51,531 nt of DNA from a bacterium HR30 (GCA_002898795.1 BEIG01000008.1:1-51531); one strand, 5' to 3'; shown: positions 37,231-46,741, numbered from the stretch's first letter. The notes: a model not told the origin generated them from the sequence alone. Program-made: numbers and translations.

Positions 37231-38187
37231 TCACTTGATCGCCTGAGGGTTTACGGGCGACCCAACAGCACCGGTGATCGGCAGAGGCGGGGCCACAAAG
37301 AGGAATTCGTAGACGCCATCTTCCGCGCAATCCTTGGCGAGCTCCTCCAGATCGAAAATCTCGCCAACTAGCATGCCCATGTGCACAATGGCGACGCAGT
37401 GCAGGGGCTGGAAGCAGTCGGGAGTTTCATTGGGGATCACTTCGGTGCCCCAGGTGTCGGTGGCATAGCCGGCAATCTCGTGCTGAGCGAACCACTCCGC
37501 ACAGCGCAGGCTAAGCCCAGGTGCTGGTCCGCCAGCATATTGCCCCCAGCTTCCTTCCGCCCGTACTTGGGCCAACTGGCCGGTGCGGATGAGCACAATG
37601 TCTCCTCGCTCTAAGGAAACGCTTTGCCGTTGAGCAGCGGCATCGAGTTCCTCGGGTCCGATGGCCTCACCCGGATCGAGCCAAGCTTTGCCAAGCAAAC
37701 GCGGGATATCCAGGAGCACTCCGCGAGACACGATGCTTTGCTTCAGTTTGTCAATGGCATTCGCCCGCGCGCCACTACTCGTCACCCATTCTGGTCCGCG
37801 GTCGTTGTACATCTTGCCGTCGAAGAAGATGTGCGATAGCGCATCCCACTGCGTGGCACACTGAAGGGGCATGGTGATCGCATCGTCGCAGTAGCGTAAG
37901 CCGGGGATGAAGTCCTGCGCCCCGGAGGCGATGTCTCCACCGTCTTGAAGCATGAAATGCAAAGGGTTCACTCTTCCCGCAAAACCCGTTTGAGGTCCTT
38001 GGGAGTCGAACGGGATCGCCAGGGAAAACACCCGCCCGCGACGAACGAGACTAGCCGCGCGAACGATTTTCTCCGGCGTGATGAAGTTCAGGGTACCCAG
38101 CTCATCGTCCTTACCCCAGCGGCCCCAGTTTGACAGCCGCTTCCCCAGTGCACGGACATCCTCAATGGTGAATCGTTGCTGCGCCAT
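37231..38187 (-). CDS. Cyclase-family (kynurenine formamidase-like) hydrolase
   Basis: 318 residues from ATG 38187, with GGGAGG six bases upstream; a longer frame to 38244 overlaps the upstream gene. The metal-binding segment is TQWDALSHIFFDGKMYND (from residue 112), the variant of the HxGTHxDxxxH motif found in this cyclase subgroup. EELDAAAQRQ and RGDIVLIRTG lie further on, and the C-terminal part has CAEWFAQHEIAGYATDTWG and CVAIVHMGMLVGEIFDLEELA. Such enzymes hydrolyse amide or ester bonds in small molecules. It lies downstream of the UspA gene on the same strand. No signal peptide is present. Substrate unknown. Confidence 0.88.
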   Translation of the reverse strand: MAQQRFTIEDVRALGKRLSNWGRWGKDDELGTLNFITPEKIVRAASLVRRGRVFSLAIPFDSQGPQTGFAGRVNPLHFMLQDGGDIASGAQDFIPGLRYCDDAITMPLQCATQWDALSHIFFDGKMYNDRGPEWVTSSGARANAIDKLKQSIVSRGVLLDIPRLLGKAWLDPGEAIGPEELDAAAQRQSVSLERGDIVLIRTGQLAQVRAEGSWGQYAGGPAPGLSLRCAEWFAQHEIAGYATDTWGTEVIPNETPDCFQPLHCVAIVHMGMLVGEIFDLEELAKDCAEDGVYEFLFVAPPLPITGAVGSPVNPQAIK

Positions 38188-38219
38188 CGACGCCTCCCCA
38201 TGCAATTTCGTTCCGCAAC

Positions 38220-39059
38220 TCAACGGTGCAAAAACACCGGACAACTTGCGTTGCGCAATACGTACTCCGTAGTGCTGCCGAGCACCAGCTCGATGATACG
38301 GCTGTGCCCATAGGCGCCAATGAAAAGCAAGTCGTGCCGATGCTCGCGCAAGTAGTTTGCGATTCGCTCCGGGGCATTTCCCGTTTGTTGCAGCTCGAGT
38401 TTTACCTCGATGGGATACGCCTTCAGGTAGGTGCTCGCTTCCTGCAAAATTTTGTTTCCAGCAGCTTCGTCCCGGTTGACCGTGAGCACGGTGAGGGGAA
38501 GGTGAAGGACCGTGCAGAATTCCGCTGCAGAATGCATAGCGGCCGCAGCACGTTGGCTGCCGTCGTACGCCAGCAAGGGATTTTGGATTTCCTTGAACTG
38601 AAGCGTGCAGACCAACACAGGTTTGGGTGACCGCCGGGTCACGTTTTCCGCCGTGCTCCCGAGCAAGCCTGTGACGAACTTTTCGTTCACCCCGCGGTGG
38701 CCGATGGCGACCAAGTCCGCGGTTTTTGCTGCTTCGGCAATTTCGTTGGGCACGATACCCATTGTGAGGATGGTGTCGTGACGGATGCCAGCTTGGGTCG
38801 CACGGTTACGAAACTCTTCCAGGATGGCCTTGCCGCGCTCGTGGAGGACTTCGCGCATCTTCGAGGAGAAATCCAGGTAGGGCTCGAATCCGAGCGAACC
38901 GGAGATGTCGTGAAAGAAGGAGCCTTCGATGGAGACGATATCCACGACATGCAAGCCGACGACCGTCGCCTCGAGCTTTTCAGCAAGCCAAATCGCGTAG
39001 CGACAGGCCGTGCGCGCGTGCTCCGATCCATCGAGGCCAACCAAAATCGTTTTGATCAT
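38220..39059 (-). CDS. Tandem universal stress protein (two UspA domains)
   Basis: This 279-residue protein has two UspA domains. The first starts KTILVGLDGSEHART and ends with the nucleotide-binding loop GHRGVNEKFVTGLLGST (about residues 120-140). The second starts LAYDGSQRAAAAM and ends with GAYGHSRIIELVLGSTTEYV. Both loops keep the G-2x-G-9x-GS/T ATP-binding pattern, so both halves may bind ATP. Tandem UspA proteins act in stress or metabolic regulation in the cytoplasm. The gene is divergent from the His-rich / TonB pair and runs into the cyclase gene, whose start lies 33 bases beyond its stop. Confidence 0.92.
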   Translation of the reverse strand: MIKTILVGLDGSEHARTACRYAIWLAEKLEATVVGLHVVDIVSIEGSFFHDISGSLGFEPYLDFSSKMREVLHERGKAILEEFRNRATQAGIRHDTILTMGIVPNEIAEAAKTADLVAIGHRGVNEKFVTGLLGSTAENVTRRSPKPVLVCTLQFKEIQNPLLAYDGSQRAAAAMHSAAEFCTVLHLPLTVLTVNRDEAAGNKILQEASTYLKAYPIEVKLELQQTGNAPERIANYLREHRHDLLFIGAYGHSRIIELVLGSTTEYVLRNASCPVFLHR

Positions 39060-39179
39060 AAGACTGCCTGTACCACCGCCTGGCAGCCTTCGACAAGCGC
39101 GCTCGTCTCGTGCAAACGCAAGCTTGAACCGCAGAGAAGCCCTTGCGGGAGAAAGCGATTCGGGGCAGAAGGAGCGACA

Positions 39180-39683
39180 ATGAAGGTAACCGCTTTGGCG
39201 CTAACCGCGCCGAGGCAACGATCCGTGTGGGTGGCGCCGAGAGACTTCGGGACAAAATGCTGGGCGATCCTGGCGACCGCTCTTTTTGTCGTTACGGTTG
39301 GCCGACCACCAACCGGAATCGTGTCGCATCACCATCCGGGAGGTGACTCGGCCCATGCGCACGTGTTCATTGACTCGAACTGGTGGGGGATCGAGCGAGC
39401 GAGCAGATCCCACGAAGTCCTGCCTTTTGCCAGGAACGAGACACCTGTCGACTGGTGGTCCCGACAAGCGACGCCCAAGCGCAAGGGTGTTGGTTTGTGG
39501 CGCCAGGGTGCACTGCCCAACTCGCACGTTCATAGCTTCTCGCCGTTTCACTCCACGCTTTTAGGCACTGCCTCAGGAACGACTGTCTACGAGTGTTCCA
39601 AGGCTGCCCACATCTTCCCGCCCCGGGATCCTTCGCATCCGTTACCGGCAAGGTGGCACTCTCGTGCGCCTCCTGGGAGCTGA
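39180..39683 (+). CDS. Histidine-rich exported or membrane protein, metal-linked
   Basis: 167 residues from ATG 39180, with AAGGAG five bases upstream. The much longer frame upstream is a shadow of the UspA gene. A hydrophobic segment (about 26-40, WAILATALFVVTVG) is followed by a His cluster, SHHHPGGDSAHAH (His50-52, His59, His61), and a second one at NSHVHSFSPFHS (about 115-126). Small His-rich proteins of this plan often sit next to TonB receptors for zinc, nickel, cobalt or copper, and the receptor downstream starts about 115 bases on. I infer periplasmic or membrane-bound metal handling. I do not recognise a named family. Confidence 0.72.
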   Translation: MKVTALALTAPRQRSVWVAPRDFGTKCWAILATALFVVTVGRPPTGIVSHHHPGGDSAHAHVFIDSNWWGIERASRSHEVLPFARNETPVDWWSRQATPKRKGVGLWRQGALPNSHVHSFSPFHSTLLGTASGTTVYECSKAAHIFPPRDPSHPLPARWHSRAPPGS

Positions 39684-39798
39684 CCCGTTGCGCTGACTCA
39701 AAACAGTCCAGTGCGAAATTGCGGTGGCGGTGGGCTACGGCTCCGTTTCCGTAGGGGCTGGGTCGTCGCCGCTCACCGCCAGTGTCTCGGAGGTGGAG

Positions 39799-42216
39799 GT
39801 GCGCGTGCTCAGTGTCCGTGTTCTTCTCCGTGGAGCTGCTGTGTTCGTCGGCCTAGTTGCAGTTCACGCGGGAGCAATCCAATCGCAGGTCGATCATGTG
39901 CAAGAAGAGGAAGATTCGTCGCCGAAACGCCCGGCGCCGCAAAGTAAAGGCGGCCAACAAGGTAAAGCAGCGCGCCAAGCTGACCTTGGGGCGGTGGTGG
40001 TGCGGGCCAGCCGCCCGTTGAGTTCGGCATCCTCGGAAGAAATCCGCGCCCGCGACTTCTTGTTGCGCCCACGGGGCACATTGCAAGAAATCCTCAACAA
40101 TGTGCCCGGTCTCGTGGTGGCCCAGCATCAAGGGGGTGGCAAGGCGCCGCAGTGGCTTGTTCGCGGTTTCGACGCCGATCACGGGTGGGACTTTGCCGTT
40201 TTCGTCGACGATATGCCCGTGAACCTCGTGTCGCATGCCCACGGGCAAGGGTACGCCGATGTGAACTTCGTGATCCCGGAGACTGTCCAGCGGCTGCAGC
40301 TTTACAAAGGGCCGTACTTTCCGGAGTTCGGGGATTTTGCCAACGCGGGGGCGCTACAAATCGTGACGAAAGACGAGTTTCCCGAACCGTTTGCCCTTGC
40401 CGAAGGCGGTTCCTTTGGCACGCAGCGGTACGTACTGGGCGTATCCCCGCGGCTTGGCGAGTGGGGGAGTCTCCTTGCAGTCCAAGCCTATTTCTCTGAC
40501 GGGCCCTTCGAGCACCCGCAAGATTACTCGCGGTACAATGCGTTCATGAAGTTGCAGCGCGCACTCGGCGAACGGCAAGATCTAGCGATTTCGGGTGGCG
40601 CGTACGCGGGCCGCTGGGATGCTTCTGGTCAAATCCCTCTACGAGCAGTTCGAGCTGGCCGTTTGGCGTTAGCCCCATTGGAGCTAGAGCCCCTGGCGGC
40701 AACGCGCCCGTTCCGCCGCTTCGATGCCATCGACCCCACGGAAGGGGGCGAGACAGATCGGCAATTTCTCGTGACTCGGTATCGGATCGCACCGGGGGCG
40801 GACGAAGAGTGGTCAGCCCAAATTTGGGGCCAACGATACAAGTTGGCGCTCTTCTCCAACTTCACCTTTTACAAAGACACCGGGCTGCGGTTTGTCGAGC
40901 GCTCCGGGCGCGTGGTCGATGTTGCCGGTGAACCCGTGGATGTCCGGCAATTCTATTTGCCCGGCGATGGGATCGAACAAAACGATCGCCGGGTGCTGTA
41001 CGGCGGGCGCGTACAGTACCTCCGCTATTGGTTTGCTCCTGGTGGAAAGGGCCTTCCGCTTCGTACTCGCCTGGCACTGGAAACGAGGCATGACGACATT
41101 AAGCTTCATCTTTACCGGCAGGTTCGGCGCCATCGCTTTTTCCCAGTGAACGCGGTTGCCGTGGAAGAACGCTCGCTGGGTGGCTTCCTCGATCAGCAGA
41201 TCTTTGTGACAGAGTGGTTGCGTCTCGAGGCAGGGCTCCGCGGTGACGTGTTTTTCTTCGATGGGCGCGACCGGCTTCCGCGACGCGTGGGACTTTTCGA
41301 TCCACTGACGAACTCCTGCGTGGGGCAGAACGACCCCAATTTTTGTGCCGTTCGCATTCACGGTCGCGTCGTCGATTCGATCGTCAGTCCCAAGGCAAAC
41401 CTCATCGTTTCTCCTGGACCCAGCACGGACATCTATCTGAACTTTGGCATGGGTTTCCACTCCAATGACGCTCGCAATGCCATTCTCGCAAGGCAGTACC
41501 CGACGCTGGCTGGGCCGCTGCAAAGTCCGCTGACTCGTTCGCTGGGCTACGAGATCGGCGTGCGGACTCGAGAATTGGACCGGCTCGATCTAGCCGCCGC
41601 GCTGTGGCTGCTCGATTTGGACAGCGAACTGGTTTTTTCCGGTGACGCCGGAAACCAGCAAATTGGAGCAGGTGGAACCTTCGAGCCAGCGGGCAAGACC
41701 CGTCGCTGGGGCATCGATTTCGAATCCCGCTATCGTGCCACGAGCTGGTTGTTCTTCGACTACGATTTGGCTTACGCGGATCCTCGTTTTCGCGGCACCG
41801 GGCAGGCGGTCCCACTCGCTCCGACTCTCCTCATGAACGGAGGGGTCACGGTAAGCCCGCTCGATCATTTCGAAGCTGCGTTGCGAGTTCGCTACCTGGG
41901 GGATCGCCCCGCGATCGAAGATCGTTCTCTTACGGCGCGTGGCTACACGCTGATCGATTTGCTCGGACGCTACCGCTGGCGAAACGTCGAGGCATCGATT
42001 GCCTTGTTGAACTTGCTCGACCGGGATTGGCGCGAGGCGCAATTCGCGGACACGTCATGTTTGCTGGAAGAACTGCAGGACCCTGCGCGACACCCCGACG
42101 CGGCCTGTACGATACGGCCCGGATTGCAGGGGACACACCCTGAGCCACCGCCGGACATCCATTTCACACCGGGTAACCCTTTATGGGTGCGAGGAGGGCT
42201 CTCCGTGTACTTTTGA
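39799..42216 (+). CDS. TonB-dependent outer-membrane receptor, probably for metal
   Basis: About 805 residues from GTG 39799, chosen because GGAGG lies five bases upstream; earlier GTG codons to 39724 are in frame. A signal peptide ends near VHAGA. The plug (about 60-210) has TLQEILNNVPGLVVAQ, WLVRGFDADHG, and SHAHGQGYADVNFVIPE (His146, His148) before the LQLYKGPY strand. The rest is a beta-barrel ending in WVRGGLSVYF, with the terminal Phe expected for outer-membrane proteins. The SHAHGQGY plug loop occurs in a receptor subgroup linked to metals, and the His-rich gene upstream fits. It imports its ligand using TonB energy. The metal identity is not known from sequence. Confidence 0.85.
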   Translation: MRVLSVRVLLRGAAVFVGLVAVHAGAIQSQVDHVQEEEDSSPKRPAPQSKGGQQGKAARQADLGAVVVRASRPLSSASSEEIRARDFLLRPRGTLQEILNNVPGLVVAQHQGGGKAPQWLVRGFDADHGWDFAVFVDDMPVNLVSHAHGQGYADVNFVIPETVQRLQLYKGPYFPEFGDFANAGALQIVTKDEFPEPFALAEGGSFGTQRYVLGVSPRLGEWGSLLAVQAYFSDGPFEHPQDYSRYNAFMKLQRALGERQDLAISGGAYAGRWDASGQIPLRAVRAGRLALAPLELEPLAATRPFRRFDAIDPTEGGETDRQFLVTRYRIAPGADEEWSAQIWGQRYKLALFSNFTFYKDTGLRFVERSGRVVDVAGEPVDVRQFYLPGDGIEQNDRRVLYGGRVQYLRYWFAPGGKGLPLRTRLALETRHDDIKLHLYRQVRRHRFFPVNAVAVEERSLGGFLDQQIFVTEWLRLEAGLRGDVFFFDGRDRLPRRVGLFDPLTNSCVGQNDPNFCAVRIHGRVVDSIVSPKANLIVSPGPSTDIYLNFGMGFHSNDARNAILARQYPTLAGPLQSPLTRSLGYEIGVRTRELDRLDLAAALWLLDLDSELVFSGDAGNQQIGAGGTFEPAGKTRRWGIDFESRYRATSWLFFDYDLAYADPRFRGTGQAVPLAPTLLMNGGVTVSPLDHFEAALRVRYLGDRPAIEDRSLTARGYTLIDLLGRYRWRNVEASIALLNLLDRDWREAQFADTSCLLEELQDPARHPDAACTIRPGLQGTHPEPPPDIHFTPGNPLWVRGGLSVYF

Positions 42217-42440
42217 ACGCATGGCTTGCCGGACGATCTACGGCTCGAAGACCGTGGATCGAAGACTTCCACCATGGTCAGGGTTACGAGGGATGGACGT
42301 TTGTGAACGATGCGGTATGGCAAGGGCGGCTGCCGTGATGTCGGTGCACCACGCGCGCGCAGCCCGATGCAGGCAGGTGGCTGCGAGGTATCGATGGCCG
42401 GGTTTGCTAGCGAGGATCGACACGGGTAGATTGCGCTTAC

Positions 42441-43910
42441 ATGGCGGACAGCACATTCCCCTCTCCTGTGGCGACCGACGCGCAAGCGTTGTTCTTCGAC
42501 CAACTTGGGGTTCATCCCCGTTGGTTGGAGGAGAGTGTGGGCAGTGCCTTGCGCCGCCGTTGCGACGACGCCGACTTATACTTCGAGTATCGCACGATCG
42601 AGGCAATCAGCTTGGAAGACGGTTTGGTGAAGTCGGCCTCTCGCCAGGTACGGCAGGGCGTCGGCGCGCGGGTCGTGGTTGAGGACCGAACTGGGTACGC
42701 GCACACCGACGATCTAACGTTAGAAAGCTTGCGGCTGGCAACGCGGGCTGCCGAAGAGATTGCTTGGCAAGGAGGAGAGGCCCGTTCCGTCGCGGTTGCC
42801 TTGGAGCGCCCTAGACACAACTTGTACGCTTTGCATTCCCCTCCGATTTTGGTTCCACCGGAGGAGAAGGTTCGCATGCTGTCGCGGGTGGACGAGTTCG
42901 CCCGCAGCTTCGACCCGCGCATTCGCAACGTTCTTGCCAGCATCGTGGTGGAACACAAGTTCGTTCTCATTGCCACGGCTGAGGGGCGGGCTGTTGCGGA
43001 TGTTCAGCCGCTTGTGCGCATGCAGGTAACGTGCATCGCCGAGGAGAAAGGCAATCGGCAACAGGGAAGCTACGGCGGCGGAGGCCGGGTAGAGTTCGAC
43101 TACCTGAAGGAGAACGAGCGCTACCTACTTTTCACGCGCAAGGCAGCCGAGCAGGCGGTCCGCAACCTGAGCGCGGTGGATGCCCCTGCTGGGGAGATGG
43201 TGGTGGTCCTAGGGCCTGGATGGCCAGGTATCCTGCTGCACGAAGCGGTTGGTCACGGCTTGGAAGGCGATTTCAACCGGAAGGGAGTGTCGGCATTTTC
43301 GGGCCGTTTAGGAGAAGTGGTTGCATCGCCCCTGTGCACCGTTGTCGACGATGGTACGATTCCCAATCGGCGGGGCTCGTTGAATGTGGATGACGAAGGA
43401 ACACCCACGGGCCGAACCGTACTCATCGAGAACGGAATTCTTACCGGCTATTTGCAGGATCGGTTAAACGCTCGTTTGATGGGCATGCGCCCGACGGGCA
43501 ACGGCCGGCGAGAATCATTTGCGCATCCGCCCATGCCGCGAATGACCAATACGTTTTTGCTCCCCGGAGAAAGTGATCCGGAAGAAATCATCCGCTCGGT
43601 GGATCGTGGTCTGTATGCTGTGTACTTTGGCGGGGGGCAGGTGGACATTACCAATGGGAAGTTCGTGTTTTCCGCAAGCGAGGCCTACCTGATCGAGGGA
43701 GGGAAAGTGACCCGACCAGTGAAAGGAGCCACCCTGATCGGCCACGGACCGGAAGTGCTCAAACGAATCACCATGGTTGGTTGTGACCTGGCTTTGGACG
43801 AAGGGATCGGGACGTGCGGCAAGGATGGTCAGTCGGTGCCCGTGGGTGTTGGCCTCCCCACAGTGCGGATCGATGGGCTGACAGTCGGTGGAACTCAACC
43901 CGTGCGCTAA
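42441..43910 (+). CDS. tldD: TldD metalloprotease subunit
   Basis: This 489-residue protein has the TldD layout: an N-terminal domain with EYRTIEAISLEDGLVKSAS and then the catalytic zinc motif HEAVGHGLEGD, with His267, Glu268 and His272. GTIPNRRGSLNVDDEGTPTG follows, then the ESFAHPPMPRMTNTFLLPG block and FVFSASEAYLIEGGKVTRPV. TldD forms a heterodimer with TldE, the product of the next gene, which starts six bases after its stop. In other bacteria the pair trims leader peptides of modified peptides and degrades some antitoxins. The frame has no strong ribosome site, but the ATG at 42441 matches the family start. Cytoplasmic. Confidence 0.95.
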   Translation: MADSTFPSPVATDAQALFFDQLGVHPRWLEESVGSALRRRCDDADLYFEYRTIEAISLEDGLVKSASRQVRQGVGARVVVEDRTGYAHTDDLTLESLRLATRAAEEIAWQGGEARSVAVALERPRHNLYALHSPPILVPPEEKVRMLSRVDEFARSFDPRIRNVLASIVVEHKFVLIATAEGRAVADVQPLVRMQVTCIAEEKGNRQQGSYGGGGRVEFDYLKENERYLLFTRKAAEQAVRNLSAVDAPAGEMVVVLGPGWPGILLHEAVGHGLEGDFNRKGVSAFSGRLGEVVASPLCTVVDDGTIPNRRGSLNVDDEGTPTGRTVLIENGILTGYLQDRLNARLMGMRPTGNGRRESFAHPPMPRMTNTFLLPGESDPEEIIRSVDRGLYAVYFGGGQVDITNGKFVFSASEAYLIEGGKVTRPVKGATLIGHGPEVLKRITMVGCDLALDEGIGTCGKDGQSVPVGVGLPTVRIDGLTVGGTQPVR

Positions 43911-43916
43911 AAGACC

Positions 43917-45266
43917 ATGCTTCTCCCTGAGATTGCGGAACTCGTGTTGAGTGCAGCGAAGGCGAACGGGGCAACGGCTGCTGATGTGGTGGCCGTGAGC
44001 GGGAGAAGTTTGACCGTCGCCGTGAGGTGTGGGCGCATCGAGAAGGTTGCACAAGCTGAGGAGAAGCAGCTTGGACTTCGGGTATTTATCGGAGCGCGTA
44101 GCGCCGTGGCTGCCACGGCGAACTTTGCGCCGGATGCCCTGCGTGATTTTGCGGCGGCGACATGTGCACTGGCGAAGGTCGTTGCCGAGGATGATTGTGC
44201 TGGGCTACCGCAGATCGAGGCATGCGCGCGCGACTTCCCAGACCTCGGATTGTCGGATCCGCACGTCCGTGCACTTACGCCTTCCGCGGCTCGGCAGCTC
44301 GCGGAGCGAGCCGAGAGCAGCGCGCTGGAGTACGATGCGCGAATCGTGAATTCTGAAGGAGCGGAGTGTTCTACAGAGTTCGCACAAAGCTGGTACGCGA
44401 CGACCAGCGGGTTCGCCGGCGGCTATGAGACGACTGCGGCCAGCGTTTCCGTGGTGCCGGTGGCGAAAAGCTCGCAAGGGATGCAACGCGATTACTGGTA
44501 CTCTGCCGCTAGGCGCGTGGAGCAACTGGATTCTCCCGAGGATATCGGGCGCAGGGCCGCAGAGCGGGCGTTGCGTCGGTTGGACGCAAGAAGCGTCGGA
44601 ACGTGCGAGGTTCCAGTCGTGTTCGATCCGGAAACTGCGGCCTCTTTGTTAGGGCACCTTTCCCAGGCAGTTTTAGGACAAGCGATTTTCCGCGGAACAT
44701 CGTTTCTGGTTGGCCGGCTGGGTCAACGGATTGCGCCCGAATTCGTGAACATTGTCGACGACGGAAGGATCCCAGCTGCTCTCGGATCGAAGCCTTTCGA
44801 TGCCGAAGGCGTGGCCACCCGTCATACCGAGGTGGTGAGAGAGGGACACCTCTGCTCGTACTTGCTCGACTGCTACTCCGCGCGAAGGCTGGGCTTTCCG
44901 GCGAGTACCGGCAGTGCCAGTCGTGCAGTTGGATCGGCACCTTTTGCATCACCCACGAATTTCTTTCTTCTTCCTGGGAAACAAGCGCCGGAGGAAATCG
45001 TTCGTTCCGTCAAACGCGGCCTGTACGTGACCAACCTGATTGGTTTTGGCGTGAATCAGACCACCGGCGATTATTCCCGCGGAGCCAGTGGCATCTGGAT
45101 CGAAAACGGCGCGTTGACGTTTCCGGTGGAGGAGGTGACAGTTGCGGGCAATCTTCTCGAGATGTTTTCTCGGATTGAGGCAATTGGCAACGATCTCGAA
45201 TTGCGACGCCGGGTAGCGGCACCGACGATTTTGATTGGAAAGCTTACCGTGGCGGGACGCGGTTGA
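43917..45266 (+). CDS. tldE: TldE/PmbA protease subunit
   Basis: A 449-residue partner of TldD. It has the TldE pattern with ADVVAVSGRSLTVAVRCGRIEKV near the N-terminus, LGLRVFIGARSAVAATANF, and a C-terminal region with NIVDDGRIPAALGSKPFDAEGVATR, SPTNFFLLPGKQAPEEIV and FGVNQTTGDYSRGASGIWIENG. The zinc motif HExxxH of TldD is absent, as expected for TldE, which has a structural role in the dimer. Stop-to-start distance from tldD is six bases. Together they form a two-gene unit. The TldD/E pair usually matures ribosomal peptides such as microcins or PQQ-type leader peptides. No such peptide gene was recognised in the window. Confidence 0.94.
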   Translation: MLLPEIAELVLSAAKANGATAADVVAVSGRSLTVAVRCGRIEKVAQAEEKQLGLRVFIGARSAVAATANFAPDALRDFAAATCALAKVVAEDDCAGLPQIEACARDFPDLGLSDPHVRALTPSAARQLAERAESSALEYDARIVNSEGAECSTEFAQSWYATTSGFAGGYETTAASVSVVPVAKSSQGMQRDYWYSAARRVEQLDSPEDIGRRAAERALRRLDARSVGTCEVPVVFDPETAASLLGHLSQAVLGQAIFRGTSFLVGRLGQRIAPEFVNIVDDGRIPAALGSKPFDAEGVATRHTEVVREGHLCSYLLDCYSARRLGFPASTGSASRAVGSAPFASPTNFFLLPGKQAPEEIVRSVKRGLYVTNLIGFGVNQTTGDYSRGASGIWIENGALTFPVEEVTVAGNLLEMFSRIEAIGNDLELRRRVAAPTILIGKLTVAGRG

Positions 45267-45282
45267 TGTGGCGAGCCAACGC

Positions 45283-45930
45283 ATGGGCGGGGCTGTTCGG
45301 CTGTGGGCGGTGGCTGGGTTGGCGATATTTGTTGGCGGGTGCGCCTGGTTTCGTGCCCGCCCCCCGATCGAGCCGCGGGTGGGGGCCAAACAAGAGGGTG
45401 TTGCCTCCTGGTATGGCCCTGGTTTTCATGGCAACCCTACGGCCAGTGGCGAGGTGTTCGATCAGTATGAACTTACCGCGGCACATCCGAGCCTACCTTT
45501 AGGTACCCGAGTGCTCGTGACCAACCTGGAAAATGGGCGGCAGGTGGAAGTACGCATCAACGATCGGGGCCCGTTTGTCGATGGCCGGGTGGTCGACCTA
45601 TCTTACGCCGCCGCTCGCGTTCTAGGGATGACGCAAGCAGGAACGGCACGCGTTCGCCTCGAAGTCATCGGCTTTGGCGAGCCTAGGCTGCGCGATGGGA
45701 AATATGCCATCCAGGTAGGAGCGTTTGCCGATCGACGCGATGCGGAGCGACTGCGCCGGGCCTTAAGTGCGAGGTTTGCAACGACTCACGTGCAGGCCTG
45801 GCGGCTAAATGGGCGGACTTACTACAGGGTTCGCCTTGGCCGCTTCGAACGCCACGACGACGCTCGCGAGCACGCCCGGCAAATAAAACTGTTGGGTGTG
45901 GCGCCCATCATCGTGCGCTTAGAGGAGTAG
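45283..45930 (+). CDS. rlpA: RlpA-like lipoprotein with SPOR domain
   Basis: About 215 residues from ATG 45283; a GTG at 45268 immediately after the tldE stop is an alternative. A lipoprotein signal ends at GGC (Cys20). The double-psi beta-barrel of RlpA spans about 37-115 with GVASWYGPGFHG, the Asp-containing NDRGPFVDGRVVDLS and ARVLGM. A SPOR domain follows (about 130-205) with KYAIQVGAFADRRDAERLRRAL. RlpA proteins are septal lytic transglycosylases that cut denuded peptidoglycan, and the SPOR domain recruits them there. Lipid anchoring would place it on the outer membrane. It is the third gene of the tldD-tldE run. Confidence 0.9.
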   Translation: MGGAVRLWAVAGLAIFVGGCAWFRARPPIEPRVGAKQEGVASWYGPGFHGNPTASGEVFDQYELTAAHPSLPLGTRVLVTNLENGRQVEVRINDRGPFVDGRVVDLSYAAARVLGMTQAGTARVRLEVIGFGEPRLRDGKYAIQVGAFADRRDAERLRRALSARFATTHVQAWRLNGRTYYRVRLGRFERHDDAREHARQIKLLGVAPIIVRLEE

Positions 45931-45932
45931 TC

Positions 45933-46583
45933 GTGGGCCGTTTGCTCGTGGCTTGGAAACCGGTCGTCGAGGCCGTGAGCTTGCTGACCATCGCACTGCC
46001 GTTGGCCTTATGGTCGCATTTGCCCGCCGTTTGGATCTTGGTTCCGCTTCTCTACCTCTGGGTGACGAAGCGCGACCTCGATCCGTATGGCATCACCTTG
46101 CGGGGCATCCCTAGTGCGCGTTTTCATCTCGTACTGCTCGTGGGCGTGTTTCTGCCGTACTTGGTGGGACATTACGTGTTTGGAGTATGGTACCTAGGTC
46201 GACGATTTTCTTTGCGCTTTCCAGATGAGTTTCCACAGCTCGTGCTAGAGCACTTGCTGGGAGTGGGCTTGGCCGAAGAGTTTTTCTTTCGGGCGTACAT
46301 GCAGACGGAGTTCGACCGGGTGGCTGGCCTTCGTTGGTCTTTTTTAGGCGCCCGCATCGGCCCGGGACTGCTTTGGGCCAATGCCCTGTTTGCTTTTTGC
46401 CATGTGTTCAACGGAGGGCCCGCACGACTGATCGTTTTCTTCCCTGGTTTGCTTTACGGGTGGCTGTGGGCACGCACGCATAACCTTGTGGTTCCAGCTT
46501 TTTACCATGGATTGAGCAACATCCTCATGAGCGTCATGCTTGCGTCCTTCCGAAATAGCGTCATTGGGTTGCCGCTTGGGTGA
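45933..46583 (+). CDS. CPBP-family intramembrane glutamic protease
   Basis: This 216-residue polytopic protein starts at GTG 45933, two bases after the RlpA stop, with GAGGAG upstream. It has the CPBP/CAAX-protease motifs: AEEFFFR (Glu115, Glu116, Arg120), a His at 157 in FCHVF, and His192 in FYHGLSN with Asn196. Proteases of this family include CAAX prenyl endopeptidases and the glutamic-type intramembrane enzymes that process sorting tails in some lineages (myxosortase-type). Either role is possible. The exosortase of this window lies 30 kb away, so a role in the sorting system is speculative. Confidence 0.87.
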   Translation: MGRLLVAWKPVVEAVSLLTIALPLALWSHLPAVWILVPLLYLWVTKRDLDPYGITLRGIPSARFHLVLLVGVFLPYLVGHYVFGVWYLGRRFSLRFPDEFPQLVLEHLLGVGLAEEFFFRAYMQTEFDRVAGLRWSFLGARIGPGLLWANALFAFCHVFNGGPARLIVFFPGLLYGWLWARTHNLVVPAFYHGLSNILMSVMLASFRNSVIGLPLG

Positions 46584-46741
46584 CAAAACACGGCCCATCG
46601 CCTTCGTGCGGCATTTGGGCGGCCAAGTTACGACACAGCCCCGTTATCCTGTTGACACTTAGACTGGGTTTGCCCGGTACGCAGATGACAAAGCCTGTCC
46701 CTTGCGGTCACACGGAAACTTGAACCGCCACCTCGGAGTGC

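Noticed and set aside
38697-39179. Upstream extension of the His-rich gene through the UspA gene
   Set aside because: Antisense to the UspA coding region; the ATG at 39180 has a good ribosome site.
46652-46680. A TTGACA upstream of pilT as a sigma-70 promoter
   Set aside because: No acceptable -10 box at 16-18 bases; the sigma-54-type element closer to the gene is better.
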